Notes: generated from the sequence alone by a model not told the origin. Positions 26,001-36,723 are shown, counted from the first letter of the stretch. The stretch is 64,000 nucleotides of DNA from Acanthamoeba castellanii str. Neff (GCF_000313135.1 NW_004457453.1:181088-245087); one strand, 5' to 3'. A program made the numbers and translations.

Positions 26001-26345
26001 TGTGGGTGGGTGGGTGTGTGGGTGTGTGTGGGTGTGTGTGGGTGTGTGTGTCGTCACTCACCTATTTTCCATTTACTCTTTTCGTTCACTTCTCTCTTCC
26101 TCCTTCATCCCGTCAAGGTACCTTCACCACCATCATCGTTGTCCTCTCTCTTCTGCTTCTCTTCCTCCTCTATCTTCTGTTGGTTGCGACCATCAGTCGT
26201 TCAACTTCTCGACCCCTCTCGAAAGGTGGAAGTGTCGCTGATGCTGGTCTTCTTCTCCCTCCTCTTCCTCTTCTTCCTCCTCATGTTCTTCATTGTCCTG
26301 GCGGCGGTGGCCCCACTCTCGCTCGGCTCGATGACGATCTACTAG
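23079..26345 (+). CDS. WD40-like beta-propeller protein with possible C-terminal membrane anchor
   Basis: The start MLTDTNHTINPP leads into a Pro/His/Lys-rich N-terminus, then propeller blades: FNRTREVIAVASGHCHLWF, EHLAWHPTKPIVALATS, YCHFTDDGRLVFRV, VWGVDFHDDDTLAVTK with WDKSLEVWSRRPE, and AQIALGTTDGRVVLYQ. These are degenerate WD40-type repeats. A His/Asp-rich loop (HNHNHHSHADGDDGDH) and a Ser-rich insert interrupt the middle. Exons are separated by introns near 23512-23850, 24516-24611, 24798-24876, 25028-25115, 25188-25300, 25440-25535, 25625-25710 and 25947-26225. If the last intron ends at CAG/AAG near 26225, the final exon encodes a strongly hydrophobic tail (FFSLLFLFFLLMFFIVLAA). That segment derives from a pyrimidine-rich tract, so it might be a splicing artefact. 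Function unknown. Confidence 0.75.
25252..25287. repeat. (AACTAAAT)n short tandem repeat, intronic
   Basis: Four 8-base ACTAAATA units. ACTAA-like copies resemble branch-point sequence and lie just before a 3' splice site. Confidence 0.85.
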
Positions 26346-26715
26346 ATCCCCACGCTGCTGCCTCTCTCCTCGCAAACCACTCCCATCACCGACTACTGAA
26401 CCAGGCTGTAAATACTCAACATTCTTCACCACAAAAAACGTTTTAAATAAAAATAAATTAACAAATGCAATAAAAATAAATGAACAAAAGCTTTTCTTAA
26501 TGTTGTAGAGAGCTGTAACAGCTCAACTTTTTACAGCCTGGCGTGAGTTGTCGTGCACATAGCCTTTGGTTGTGGTCCACCGGCCCGCTGCAGCCAGGCC
26601 AAGGCTGCACAGAGACAGCTACGGGCTGTATGTAACCGCCTATTTAAATTCAGGTGCTCGGTGAGCCCCAGAGAGCACACTCACTCCCAACCGAGCAAGC
26701 CATCGACAACACACC
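26346..26715. other. Intergenic region upstream of secreted propeller gene
   Basis: A short AT-rich block (26435-26510) follows the WD40-like gene. The remainder is promoter-like sequence for the next gene, including a TATTTAAA element. No open coding region. Confidence 0.55.
26641..26648 (+). promoter_or_regulatory. TATA-like element
   Basis: TATTTAAA lies about 75 bases upstream of the ATG at 26716 in otherwise GC-rich sequence. This spacing would put transcription start near 26670. It is inferred from sequence only. Confidence 0.5.
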
Positions 26716-27914
26716 ATGATCAAGCCGGCACTCACTCTACTTCTACTGGTACTGACGGTCCACCTAGCGGCATCGGCCTACGTGCGCAGCGACATCGTGG
26801 GCAATCGCCCGGGCCTGCCGCAGCAGAACTCGTCCCTGATCCAGGCCAGCACGTTCGACGCCACCCTGGTCAACCCGTGGGGCCTGGCCTTCGGCCCGAC
26901 CACCCCGGCCTGGATCGCCGCCAACGGCGCAAGCACCCTGGCCCTCATCTCGGGCAGCGGCTCGGTCTCGTCGCTTAAGGTCGCTGTCGGCACGGACACG
27001 CCCACTGGCCTGGTCTTCAACCCATATGCCACGGACTTCACCATCCCATCGGCCTCATCCACGTCGACGTCGGGGTCGTCGATGATGAACCTGACCGGGG
27101 GCACACCGTCGCTCTTCATCACGGCGACGGAGCAGGGCAACATTTGGGCGTGGGGCGCCACCCTGAGCAGCCTCACCTCGGCCGTGCGTGTGGCCAGCAG
27201 CCCCTCGAGCGTGTTCAAGGGCCTCGCCATCGCCGCCAACGGCACCGCGCGCTTCCTCTACGCCGCCGACTTTGCCAACAGTGCGTGACTTTTTCCATTT
27301 TAAACTACAATTCTATTGGATTAACCATGTTGCATGGCAACTATGTCGCTGTTGTAGGGGAGGTGGTGGTGTTCGATAGCGCGTTCCGGCGTATCAACAT
27401 GACCGGCCGCTTCGTGGACCCCGACATCCCCTCCGACTTCTCGCCCTTCAACGTGGCCAACATTCTGGGCGACATCTTCGTAGCCTACGCTCAGCAGAAC
27501 GCCTCCACGCCCGGCGAGGAGCAAACCGGGACTAGTCTGGGCTTCATCTCCGTGTTTGACCCGAGCGGCCGACTGGTCCGTCGCTTCGCCTCGCGCGACG
27601 TGCTCGACGCGCCGTGGGGAATGGTGCTGGCCCCGCTCAGCTTCGGCGAGTTCGGCGGCAGCCTGCTGGTGGGCAACTTCGGCGACGGCCGCATGTGGGC
27701 ATTCGACTTGGCCACAGGGCAGCGCCGCGGGCAGCTGCGGACGACCGACAACCGCGAGATCGTGGCGGAGGGCCTGTGGGGCATGGCGTTCGGCAACGGC
27801 GCAATGAACCAACCGACCAACACCCTCTTCTTCAACGCCGGCATCAACGACGAGGCGGACGGCCTCTTTGGCCGCATCGAGCCTGCTCCCTCCAACGCCA
27901 CCAGATCAGCCTAG
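26716..27914 (+). CDS. Secreted TIGR03118-type beta-propeller protein
   Basis: Two exons (26716-27280 and 27358-27914) give about 373 residues. A clear signal peptide (LTLLLLVLTVHLAASA) is followed by segments typical of the bacterial TIGR03118 family: VNPWGLAFGPTTPAWIAANG, TPTGLVFNP, SLFITATEQGNIWAWG, FKGLAIAANGTARFLYAADF, VVVFDSAFRRINMTGRFVDP, FSPFNVANILGDIFVAYA, DAPWGMVLAPLSFGEFGG, LLVGNFGDGRMWAFD and GLWGMAFGNG. This family is mostly bacterial, found in soil and environmental species, and its biochemical role is unknown. Presence of an intron and a eukaryote-style signal peptide argue for a resident gene and not contamination, so ancient acquisition from bacteria is plausible. The 113-base gap to the next gene is short. 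TAG stop at 27912-27914. Confidence 0.9.
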
Positions 27915-28027
27915 ACATTGGCCAGCGCCAACCCACCGGTTTATTTTTGTTTCCGAAACAAAAAAGTTGAACAGAGCCAAAGAAAAGACGAAGATCTGAA
28001 ACGTAGCGCATTAGTTTGTAGTGAGAG

Positions 28028-30333
28028 ATGGAAGGAGACGACAGAACGCTAGAGGAGAACAAGGAGCATAGCCCTGGTGGGGAGGTGCTGCAGTCGGGTC
28101 ACGTTGAGACAAAATCGGTAGATCTGGCTTCGCCTGCAGATGCGGCGGGAGAGGCTGAGATCCCTGAAAGCAAGAAGGAGAAGAAGAAAAACAAGAAGAA
28201 GGCGAAGAAGAAGAAATCGGCGAGTGGCTCGAAGAGTAGTTCTGCCGCATCAACGCCGCGATCGGCCGAGGACAAGGACGAAAAAGCCAAGGAGAAGATT
28301 GAAGATGAAGATGAAGCTCTCGCAGAAGACGAAGACGAGGACGAAGATGACTTTGTGGTAGTCCTCTCCCTCAAATCAATCATTATTTGTTTTCATTCTT
28401 CTTTAAATACTTATTTGTTGTGAACGTTGGCCAGGACGAGGAGTTCCCAGACATCAGCCGCGTTGTTGGCGCGCTCAGGCGCACCTTCAACAAGGGCAAG
28501 ACCCAATCCCTCGACTGGCGCAAAGGTACAACTGTTACAGTTGCTGTCCTCCCTTGTGTTCACAAAGCTGACCACGACGCACACGCACACGCACACGCAC
28601 ACGCGCACGCACACGCACACGCACGCACACGACAATTCACAATTGAACACAGACCAGCTGAAGGCGTTGAGAGACCTGTTCGTGGAAAACGAGGAGCAGA
28701 TCCTGGAGGCTCTCGCCCAAGACCTGGGCCGGTGCCGCATGGAGAGCGTGCTCTCTGAGATCTCCACCACCGTCGCCGAAATCGATCTCGCCCTGCGCAA
28801 TCTGAAGACCTGGGCACACCCGCAGAGGGTGTCGACGCCGCTGGCGCAGATGAAGGGCCTCTCCCACTCAGAGATCCACAAGCAGCCACTCGGTACACTT
28901 GCTTCGCAGCGGGAGAGAAAAACTTGGAGTCCGGCGCTCACCAACGTGTGTGTTGTGTGTTGTGTGTGTCGGTCGTGTGTGTCGTGTGTGTTGTGTGTGT
29001 CGTGTCGTGTCGTGTCGTGTCGGGCTGCAGGTGTGGTTCTCATAATCGCGCCGTGGAACTACCCCATCAACCTGTGCCTGGCGCCTCTCGTGGTATGTTT
29101 GAGAGTTGGCGACAGCTTCAAATGCACAATGCGACACGGCCAACGACATGCGCTCATTGGTTGGGTTCTGACTTGAGATGATGCGGCGATGGACTCATGT
29201 CAGGGCGCGCTGGCGGCGGGTAACGCGGCGCTGCTCAAGCCGTCTGAGCTCTCCAAGCACTCGTCCCACCTGCTGGCCGAGCTCGTCCCCAAGTACCTGG
29301 ACCCCGAGGCCGTGCGCGTGATCGAGGGCGCCGTGGCGGAGACGACGGCCATCCTGCGCCACAAGTTCGATCACATCTTCTACACGGGCAGCACTTCGGG
29401 TTTGCCCCTCATCCGTTGTTTTATTTCGTTTGTCGTTTTGTAATGGTTTCGTGTTTGTGTTCGTTTCGTTTCGACCGCGTACAGTGGGCAAGGTGGTGAT
29501 GCGCGCCGCCGCGGAGCACCTCACTCCCGTGACCCTCGAGCTCGGTACGCGCACCAGCGGCGTTGGGGCCTCGGCGAACCAACTCTCATCCACACACACA
29601 CACACACACCCTTGTGCGTACAGGTGGCAAGAGCCCGTGCATCATCGACAGCAAGGTGGACATCGACCCGGCCGTGCGCAGGGTCGTGTGGGGCAAGTTC
29701 TGGAATGCGGGACAGACCTGCATCGCCCCCGACTACCTGCTCGTACGAGTCCCCCGCCGGTGGTCGCACACACACGCACTCATCGTCGCACACGCACACA
29801 CGCACCACCGCACACGCACACACGCGTTTGGGCGAGCACAGGTGCACGAGGATGTGAAGGAGGAGTTCGTGGAGAAGTTGAAGGAGGTGACGAGGGAGTT
29901 CTACGGCGAGGACCCGAAGGAGAGCAAGGACTTTGCTCGCATCATCTCGACCAACCACGTGAAGCGCCTGTCGAGCTACCTCGACGAGGTGCGCGGCCGC
30001 GACGACGTCACGATCCTCAACGACAAGGGCGGCGAGGTCGAGGAGAGCGAACGCTACGTCGCTCCCACACTCGTACTCTGCGAAGGCAACTGGATCAAGA
30101 AGGGTCTGTTTACATCTCTATACGCCAGCTCCTCTCATTTGTTGGCTGACCACCTCTTCTGTCGTCGTAGGCAGGGGAGGTCCTCTCGACGTGAAGCTGA
30201 TGTCGGACGAGATCTTCGGTCCTATTTTGCCCATCTTCACCATCAAGTCCCTGGACGAGGCCGTGCGCTTCATCAACAAGAGGTACGACGCTTCCCTCCG
30301 CACTGCACACTGATCCATTGGGTCGAACGCTGA

Positions 30334-30366
<33 letters not shown>

Positions 30367-30943
30367 GTGCTACGTCAGACCGCATCCGTTGGCGCTTTAC
30401 CTCTTCTCCAAGAATAGCGCCAACGTGGACCTTGTACTCAAGTACGACCATCCACCGCCTCTCTGCTGTGTGTGTCGCTCAAATCTAGTCGCTTTCCTCG
30501 ACCAACGACCAACGACCAAACTGAACAGGAAGACCATCTCCGGCGGGGCCATGGTGAACGACACCATCATGCACTTCACCGTCCACTCCCTCCCGTTCGG
30601 TGGCGTGGGCGACAGCGGCATTGGCGGTACGTCCGGACAACAACTGAGCTTTTTTTTTTTTTTTTGGGGGCGGGGACTCGTTTCGCCGTCCCCGGGCAAC
30701 AACGACTCAACCCACCTCCTTCACCTGCAGCCTACCACGGCCAGGCGTCGTTCGACGTCTTCTCGCACCACAAGAGCGTACTCAACAAGACGACCAAGTT
30801 CGACCTCTCGGTCAGGTACCTGCTCGCCACCCATGGCGGGACCATTCAGTGCCTCGGGCCGTGACTCTTTGTACCTTACTTTTCTGTCCAGGTACCCGCC
30901 GTACAGCGACAACAAGCTCTCCTTCATCCAGATGCTGGCTTGA
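28028..30943 (+). CDS. Class 3 (fatty) aldehyde dehydrogenase with Lys/Glu-rich N-terminal extension
   Basis: NAD(P)-dependent oxidation of aldehydes to acids. The first exon (28028 to about 28356) encodes about 110 residues that are not part of the enzyme: a poly-Lys segment ([18 protein letters not shown]) and a poly-acidic one ([15 protein letters not shown]). The ALDH3 core follows: [71 protein letters not shown], the active-site Glu in TLELGGKSP and the catalytic Cys in [12 protein letters not shown]. Later come [28 protein letters not shown] and [12 protein letters not shown]. About eleven introns, one with (CACACG)n at 28577-28632. It ends [13 protein letters not shown] at TGA 30941-30943, without the hydrophobic membrane tail of microsomal fatty aldehyde dehydrogenases. 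Confidence 0.94.
28577..28632. repeat. (CACACG)n microsatellite in ALDH intron
   Basis: About eight CACACG/CGCACA hexamers between the exons ending near 28525 and starting near 28653. Confidence 0.93.
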
Positions 30944-31550
30944 GAAGAAAAGATGGGTTCTGCCGACATACCGCAGCCGTATTGCACGTTTTTTGTTTAC
31001 CACAACCACGGCTTGTGTGCATGTCTTGCTGCGGGTGTGGCAACGTTGTTTTGTGCCGATCAAGGCGTGGGCCGTCATTGGCGAGAAAACGCGCTATTGC
31101 ACCAACATCACACACACACAACACACACAGTCTGCAAGGAGTATGTGCGTTGGTGTGCATCGCCAGCAAAATCGCTCGGTGCCTGAGGCGGTTACCATGT
31201 AATTGTATGTGTCCCCCAATCTAGCCAATCAACTGCAATGGAGGGCTCCCAGGAGGAGCACACCCGGGGGAACCCAGAGAAATCAGTTTCGGGTACCTGG
31301 AGGTGGTCCGGTTACACGCAAGGCGACCGAGTTCGCGGCCAGTCACGTGGTCGGAATCCAAAAACGTAGTCGTGCACTGTCACTCTATTTCTCGACCTAG
31401 TTGTGAGGTGAGTTGGTCTGCCGGCCTTTCGGCACACCCGAGCTACGAACATCACCACCCGCACAGTGTTGGCCCACACTCAACCATCGAACTCAAGAAC
31501 CTCTAGACCATAGCCCAAACCCACCCGCTCGGAAGGAATTCGAGGAATGA
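30944..31550. other. Intergenic, no gene recognised
   Basis: About 600 bases with no frame showing coding character. A short CA run lies at 31110-31128. The part from 31230 shows GC-rich, weakly coding-like sequence and may belong to the decayed tract that follows. Confidence 0.5.
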
Positions 31551-31554
31551 GCTC

Positions 31555-32108
31555 TTCACTCCGGTGGCGAGCCAGGCCTGCGCTGCCCAGCCGGCGCGGC
31601 AGCCCAGGGACTGGAACACGAAGGAGGTGGTACGACTCCTCGAGCAGCAGGGCCTCAACGCCTACCCGCCGGCCGCCAAGAAGGCCAAGCTCAAGGGCAC
31701 CCACCTCCTCAACGCCGCCACGACCCCCTTCTTCAAGCCCCCTCATCTATTCCGCACCCTCCTCCCCCACTTCATCTTCTTCTTCCTCGATCGAGCAGCC
31801 GCAGCTCAGGGCCTCTGCGTCGTCGCCCAACTTTGGGCTGCTGCGCTCCCGGAGCTTCATCTTCGGGCCAGGAGAGCGGCTTGGCCGCGGCGCACACGGC
31901 CCACACGGCCGCCGTCAACGGAGAGTCGGAGGCCCTCGGCCGGCTGTGCGACCAGCTGGGTGTGCTGTCGGTGGTCGACAAGCGGCGGCAATGGCTCGCC
32001 TTCCTCAACCTCCAGCGCCAGCAGGAGGAGCTCCAGTCCAAGGCCGCCGCCGTGAAGCTTCACAACCGCAACGCCGGCGGCGGTAGACGGAAGGAGCCGT
32101 GGAGCTGA
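31555..32108 (+). pseudogene. SAM-domain-like gene fragment with apparent frameshift
   Basis: One frame reads PRDWNTKEVVRLLEQQGLNA, then YPPAAKKAKLKGTHLLN, the pattern of a sterile-alpha-motif start (W-x-x-x-V-x-x-x-L). After a pyrimidine-rich tract that may be an intron, ASSPNFGLLRSRSFIFG appears in a second frame and SEALGRLCDQLGVLSVVDKR, then RQWLAFLNLQRQQEELQ, in a third before TGA 32106-32108. The second-to-third change near 31855 has no evident splice sites, so a disabled copy or a sequence error is likely. No proper start codon was found. Confidence 0.45.
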
Positions 32109-32600
32109 CGGTGGTGGGGCTGCCGTGTGCGATCAAGCCGTTCACGGCATCGGAGGAGTCCATCTCTCTGCGGCGGGTCGAACTGGCCACGCGCCTGCGC
32201 GCCCAATCGGCCGTGGACTTTGCAGCCGAATCTTCCGCCGAATCTTCCGCCGAACATGAAGGTGCCCAGGTGACCGCGGCCGACAACCCCGAGCCCGCCT
32301 TAAGCTTGCGATAGCGCGCGATCTGTTCCGCTGTGGCGTTGGCATCGGTGGCGAGCCGGGATCGGGCGCGACCGAGGTGGAGCACGACCTTGTTGACGGG
32401 ATCGAGCGACGCAAAGTCGGCGTCCTCGTCGCCGGTCTTGGAGTTGAACTTGATGGCCTTCAAGACCTTCTTCCCACTGGGCCTCGGCCAACCACGCCCA
32501 GATCGAATCGGCTCTGGTGGGCAAATCGGCATCCAATCGAAGGGGACGACGACGAAGGTGGCGGCGACGACAACACGATGGAAGAGGAAGAAGACACATC
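32060..32600 (-). pseudogene. Coding-like fragment, unknown
   Basis: On the minus strand a frame gives KKVLKAIKFNSKTGDEDADF, then ASLDPVNKVVLHLGRARSRL and ATAEQIARYRKLKAG. It has the codon quality of a real exon but no splice-supported extension. It overlaps the 3' end of the plus-strand SAM-like fragment, so at most one of the two is a working gene. No family recognised. Confidence 0.35.
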
Positions 32601-33012
32601 GCCGCTCGTGCTCAACGTCCAAGAAGCTGCATCGGCTGATGGTGCACTCCGTCCGAGCGGCCGATTCGGAGTTGATAAAGCGCGACGTTCGTCGGCCAAG
32701 CCGAGCGGAACGGCGTGTCGGCCACCCAAATTATCCCACTGCGGCAACTGCAGCGTGTTCACGTCGGCACCCGAGTGACAACGACGACGATACGCCCCAT
32801 GCTTGATCTATTGGACTCTCCTGATACTGAAGCGTGATTGGGAAGAGGAGCAGCAGGAGCACACCACATCACAGCCTTCCCATTCCCTCGAAAGCGCCAA
32901 GAAGTGGCACAAAATAACTCTTTCATGCGCGGGCGAAAAATTGCTTGGGTGGCGAAAAAGTTATTTGCCGAACAAGAGTTTCCGAAGCGGAGCGGGGGGG
33001 GGGTGCGAGCCA

Positions 33013-33557
33013 CTAGAGGGACTTCTCGACGGTGGCGGTAACGCTGTTCGGGTCCGAGGCCGCATACTCGTAACAGATCTTCTCCTGTTGGATGAGGACC
33101 TCGATGCTCTTGCCCACCTTCACGCTGTAACGTGCGTCCACGTGGACCGGGTCCATGGTGACGATGATCTTCTTGTCGGTGATGGCGTCGTTGACGGCCT
33201 CAACGATTTCAGCACCCCACTTGGAGATCTCTTCGCCAAGTGAGCGGCAGTAGTTTTGGTAGACGCACCCGCCAAGGTACTTGCGCTCGTTCTTGGCGCG
33301 CTCGTTGGTGCCGGTGTCGCCGGTGAGCTTCTCGATGGTAGGCCAGTCGACGACTAGCTGCCAGTCGGCGCCCAGCTTGTCCTTGATTTGCTTCTGCAAG
33401 TGATAAAGCGAGCCCGTTGTGGTGAGGTACAGATGTTGTGTGTGTGTGTGTGGAGGAGGAGGGGCGAGGAACGTACTTGGGCCGCGTCAAAGAACTGCTC
33501 CTTATCCTTGAGGATCTTCTTCTCGCCAAGCTTGAAACCAGTGTAGTCGAGAGACAT
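33013..33557 (-). CDS. Small two-exon protein of unknown function (about 153 residues)
   Basis: Exons 33477-33557 and 33013-33393 join in frame across AAQ/KQIKDK. The product starts MSLDYTGFKLGEKKILKDKE and ends VTATVEKSL at TAG 33013-33015. It has no signal peptide or membrane segment. It looks like a compact alpha/beta protein: helices (DKEQFFDAAQKQIKDKLG), a Cys pair (GGCVYQNYC), then strand-rich IIVTMDPVHVDARYSVKVG and an acidic amphipathic end. Clean exon structure, the strong ATG context and downstream-only GT-repeat intron support a working gene. I do not recognise the family. It sits alone in a gene-poor tract. Confidence 0.78.
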
Positions 33558-34130
33558 TGTGAGAGGGGTTGATGGTAGGTTGAGTGGGGTGCTTGAATTG
33601 AAACTGGCTTCGCCACCAGTTTTATGGGGGCGCCCGCCCAACCAGCTCAACCAATCCTCTCAAGAGCGCCACAAGTGGAGTGAAAAGCGATGTTGAAGAG
33701 AAAAGGCGACGTCCTTGTCCCCAATGGCAGCGAGGCTGAGAGTTCACGTGGCTCTCTGTTGACATATGTGACAGCCAAATGTGTCCGCAAGCTCAAGATC
33801 TTAAAGTCTGGTTGCAGGCCCTTTGTTTACTCAGCGCAATGCCACTTTTTCTTGCACCACCACCTTTGCTCCATCACGGCTGCCCTTGGCCTCTGCATCT
33901 GCAACCCAATGATCTTGGTCTCCATATCTAACTCGCTCACCATATTGTTGGCCCTGCACTTAAGGTTCGTCTTCGCAGCCTTGTTGGCCTTGCCGTCAGC
34001 TGCACATTCTTGACAGCCTTAATTCTTTTTTCATTGGCGGCCTTTTTGTTCTTGGCTTTCACATTCTAGCCTTCACATTCTTGGTGGCCTTCACATAAGT
34101 ACAAGAAGCAAAACGTCGAGTAAGATGTAC
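33558..34130 (-). pseudogene. Gene-poor stretch with a Lys-rich decayed coding relic
   Basis: Minus-strand frames between about 34100 and 33800 give fragments such as KATKNVKA, AKNKKAANEKRIKAVKNVQL and NNMVSELDMETKIIGLQMQ, broken by stops and frame changes. CpG is scarcer than in neighbouring exons. This looks like an old, disabled Lys-rich coiled-coil coding sequence. Bases 33558-33700 are the promoter flank of the small gene. Confidence 0.35.
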
Positions 34131-34340
34131 CTTCAATGTCATTCGTCGGGCAGCAACACCCCCAGCGATCCGAGCGCGTCGTGGATGATCTTGTCGTGGA
34201 TGATGTCGCTGTCAGCCCCGGGTTTGGTCACTCGATTCGCCGACCGCCTAAGTACTCAAGCACGTATTCACGAATGCCCTCATCGCTCGAGATGTAGAGC
34301 GTGCGCACCTCCTGCGCCTTCTTGGTGACCTTCTCCATGG
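34130..34340 (-). pseudogene. Coding fragment with internal frameshift
   Basis: Minus-strand reading from ATG 34335-34337 gives MEKVTKKAQEVRTLYISSDE, then GIREYVLEYLGG, and hits TGA. In a shifted frame TKPGADSDIIHDKIIHDALG, then SLGVLLPDE, continues to another stop. The two halves look like one original C-terminus separated by an indel near 34245. Family unknown. Confidence 0.4.
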
Positions 34341-34535
34341 TCGCGGGTGCAATACGCCCAATAAAATGTGGTGGGTCTCGTCGCCTTCTTCGGTGCCCAT
34401 CGCCTTCTCCGACTTAGGGCACCACTGCTCTTTCCCCTCAGTCGGTGGTGTGTGTGTCGTGCGTGTGTGCGTCGTGTGTGTGTGTCGTGTCGTGTCGTGT
34501 CGTGTCGTGTGGTTCCATTAATACAACAATACCAG

Positions 34536-35355
34536 CTAATTGTGATTGTGGTTGTGGTGAAGAATGGCGAGGATGACTTCGGCCTTGGTCGCGCCCCAGC
34601 CGAGTTCGGGGGCGATCCCCTGGCTCACGCAGTAGCACTGGAGGACGTCCATCGGGTACTGATCGAGGATGCTGTGGTCGATGGCCAGGTCTAGTAGCTG
34701 CGCCCTTATCTCTCTGCTCTCACAGCTGCCCCCCACAAAGGCACAACACTCATTTTTACGTGCACCACACACGCCACACACGGCACACGACACGCCACAC
34801 ACGACACACGACACGCACCACCGCACACGCACGCACACACGTACGCGCACGTACCTCCCGAGTCGCGCGATCTGACGGACGAGTGCGGTCCTGGGGAGCG
34901 CTTCGAAGGAAGGGGTGCGCCAGATGAGGGAGAAGTGGGACAGCAACCGGGTCAGGGCCCGTTGGCTCGCGAGGAGGGCCTCATCCAGCGCTTCGATGGT
35001 GGTGTACTCCGTAAGCGTCAGGACCACGTTCGGCTCATAACGCCCCGGCGAGGTGCCAAACCCGTAGAAGACCCGGTACGGCATAACTGTGCACTCTCCA
35101 CTCCCATCAGATTGTGATGCGCGCACCACTGGCACAACACCGACACACGACACACGACACACGACACACGACACACGACACACGACACACGACACACGAC
35201 ACACGACACACGACACACGACACACGACACACGACACACGACACACGACACACATCTGGTGGGGGTGGATACGCTGGGACCGCTCTCGAAAGTAGGTGCG
35301 CCAGGACGGTGGGCGCTGGTGCAGGTCTCCCGGCCACCGCCAGTTGGACCACGCT
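34536..35355 (-). CDS. F-box-like gene fragment, three 3' exons (5' end not found)
   Basis: Minus-strand exons near 35288-35355 (QAWSNWRWPGDLHQRPPSWR, then TYFRERSQ), 34856-35099 (PYRVFYGFGTSPGRYEPNVV, and later LLASQRALTRLLSHFSLIW) and 34536-34721 (SREIRAQLLDLAIDHSILDQ, then YPMDVLQCYCVSQGI) splice in frame to TAG 34536-34538. The first piece resembles the segment after an F-box (W-x-x-YFRERSQR). The last, DVLQCYCVSQGIAPELGWGA followed by TKAEVILAIL, resembles a SAP-type helix-turn-helix. A possible preceding F-box end (WRALTADEQLWSI) near 35425 is preceded by an in-frame stop, so the 5' part may be degraded. The intron holds a 16-copy 7-bp array. Confidence 0.5.
35141..35254. repeat. 7-bp tandem array ACACACG x16, intronic
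   Basis: About 16 perfect copies. On the minus (transcribed) strand the unit is CGTGTGT, identical to the arrays at 501-587 and 47213-47350. Confidence 0.97.
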
Positions 35356-35877
35356 TGCCTAAAGAAAATTGGGAAGGGGGGAGGGGAATAGGCCACGTAA
35401 GTCTATGGCCCAACACATTGGGGGGGGGTTATAGACCAGAGTTGTTCGTCCGCGGTCAGGGCGCGCCAATCGGGCGGAAGCGCTCGTCGTCACTGTCGTC
35501 GATGCCCGACTCGCCCGACTTCTTCGCGGTCGGGCCGGCACCGCCCAGCGGCGTTCAGCAGCCGAGCGCGAGCGCGACCCGACGCAAGGCCGCCACAGCA
35601 GCCTAGGACCACGACCAGCCGAACGCCGGCATCGCCGAGGAGCTGGTTACGGCCCTGTCCCAGACCACCTTCGCAAGTGGATCACCCCAACGACCACCCC
35701 GTCACCGCCCTTGTCGTCGTCTCATACTTCGGAGGAGACTAGGCCGCCCGCTACTCTGCTGGCCACATCGCGAGCGGTAAGAACAGCCAACAAGGCTCGA
35801 CAGCTGCCTGCGCCCGCGACCTCGACCGGCAAGCAGTTCCGAACGACCCCGACCCTGCCTACGCCGACCAGCACGGC

Positions 35878-36324
35878 GTGGTTGTGATCAAGTGCTGCCT
35901 CCAGCTCTCGGCCCTCGTCGACACCAGCGACCGCCATTACGACTCGTCGTCATCGTCAAGCGACAGCGAGTTCCCAGAGGTTGACGAGCGGTCGGGGAAG
36001 CGGCGCAGCCCTGGGGCCGAGTCGACCTACTACGACATGTCGCTGCTGCGGCTCGACGCCCGGCGGCCTCTGGTCTACGCCGTTCTGATGGAGGAGATCC
36101 ACCGGCTCCACGGGCCGCTCCTGCTGGCCCTACTGATGGAGGAGGGCGCCAGAGGCCTCGGGGTGCGGGTCAGCTACCGGGACGCCGAGGGCGACCTGGT
36201 TGGAATTCATAGCGACGACCCGCTGCGCTACGCGTACGAGGACTGGCGCAAGATTGCCCGCCGACAGCCCCGCAAGCACGCGTTCATGCGTCTCGCGGTT
36301 GCGTCCTCGCACCCAGCGCAATAA
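35878..36324 (+). pseudogene. PB1-like domain fragment
   Basis: The C-terminal part reads GVRVSYRDAEGDLVGIHSDD, then PLRYAYEDW, the OPCA-like acidic motif of PB1 interaction domains (Y-x-D-x-x-GD-x-V-x-I-x-S-D-x-D-L). Upstream is Ser/Asp-rich sequence (HYDSSSSSSDSEFPEVDE) and a Leu-rich helix (LLALLMEEGARGL). It ends at TAA 36322-36324. No convincing start codon or splice-supported 5' exon was found between 35450 and 35878, where frames are interrupted. A truncated gene or a gene with missed exons are both possible. Confidence 0.45.
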
Positions 36325-36723
36325 GTAAATATTTATTTCTTATTAAATTATTCGTTTTACAATATACAAAAATACGGTGAGCCAACCGACACTAGGATAT
36401 AACCACGAATTTGGACCAAAAAATAGTTCAGCGAAATGAAAAGTAGAAAGAAAACGGAATCAATCGATGAAAAAAGAGGGAACAGTTTCCGGCGCGCGAA
36501 AAATGCATCGCAGAATGCAGCGATAAATTTCACGTTCTGTGTCTGTTGGTCTTTTTGTTTGTTGTTCCACCACAAGAGGCCCACACAAGAAAGAGAGCGA
36601 GGGAAGAGGGTTTCTCCCGAGCTACTACACCTCCAGCCACTTCTCTTCTACTCTCCATCTCTATTTTCCCTCGAATCAAAATCGAATCAAAACCACTACT
36701 CTCTACACGAAACCCGAACAAAA
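36325..36723. other. Intergenic / promoter of RING gene
   Basis: AT-rich for the first 120 bases, then purine-rich, then pyrimidine-rich leader immediately before the ATG at 36724. No independent gene is supported. Confidence 0.55.

Noticed and set aside
31203..31506. Possible short genes between ALDH and the SAM-like fragment
   Set aside because: Frames are short, start codons are arbitrary, and no motif or splice pattern supports them.
35089..35400. Regular short repeats that might suggest a CRISPR array
   Set aside because: The unit is 7 bases with no spacers, lies in an intron of eukaryotic DNA, and has no cas genes nearby.
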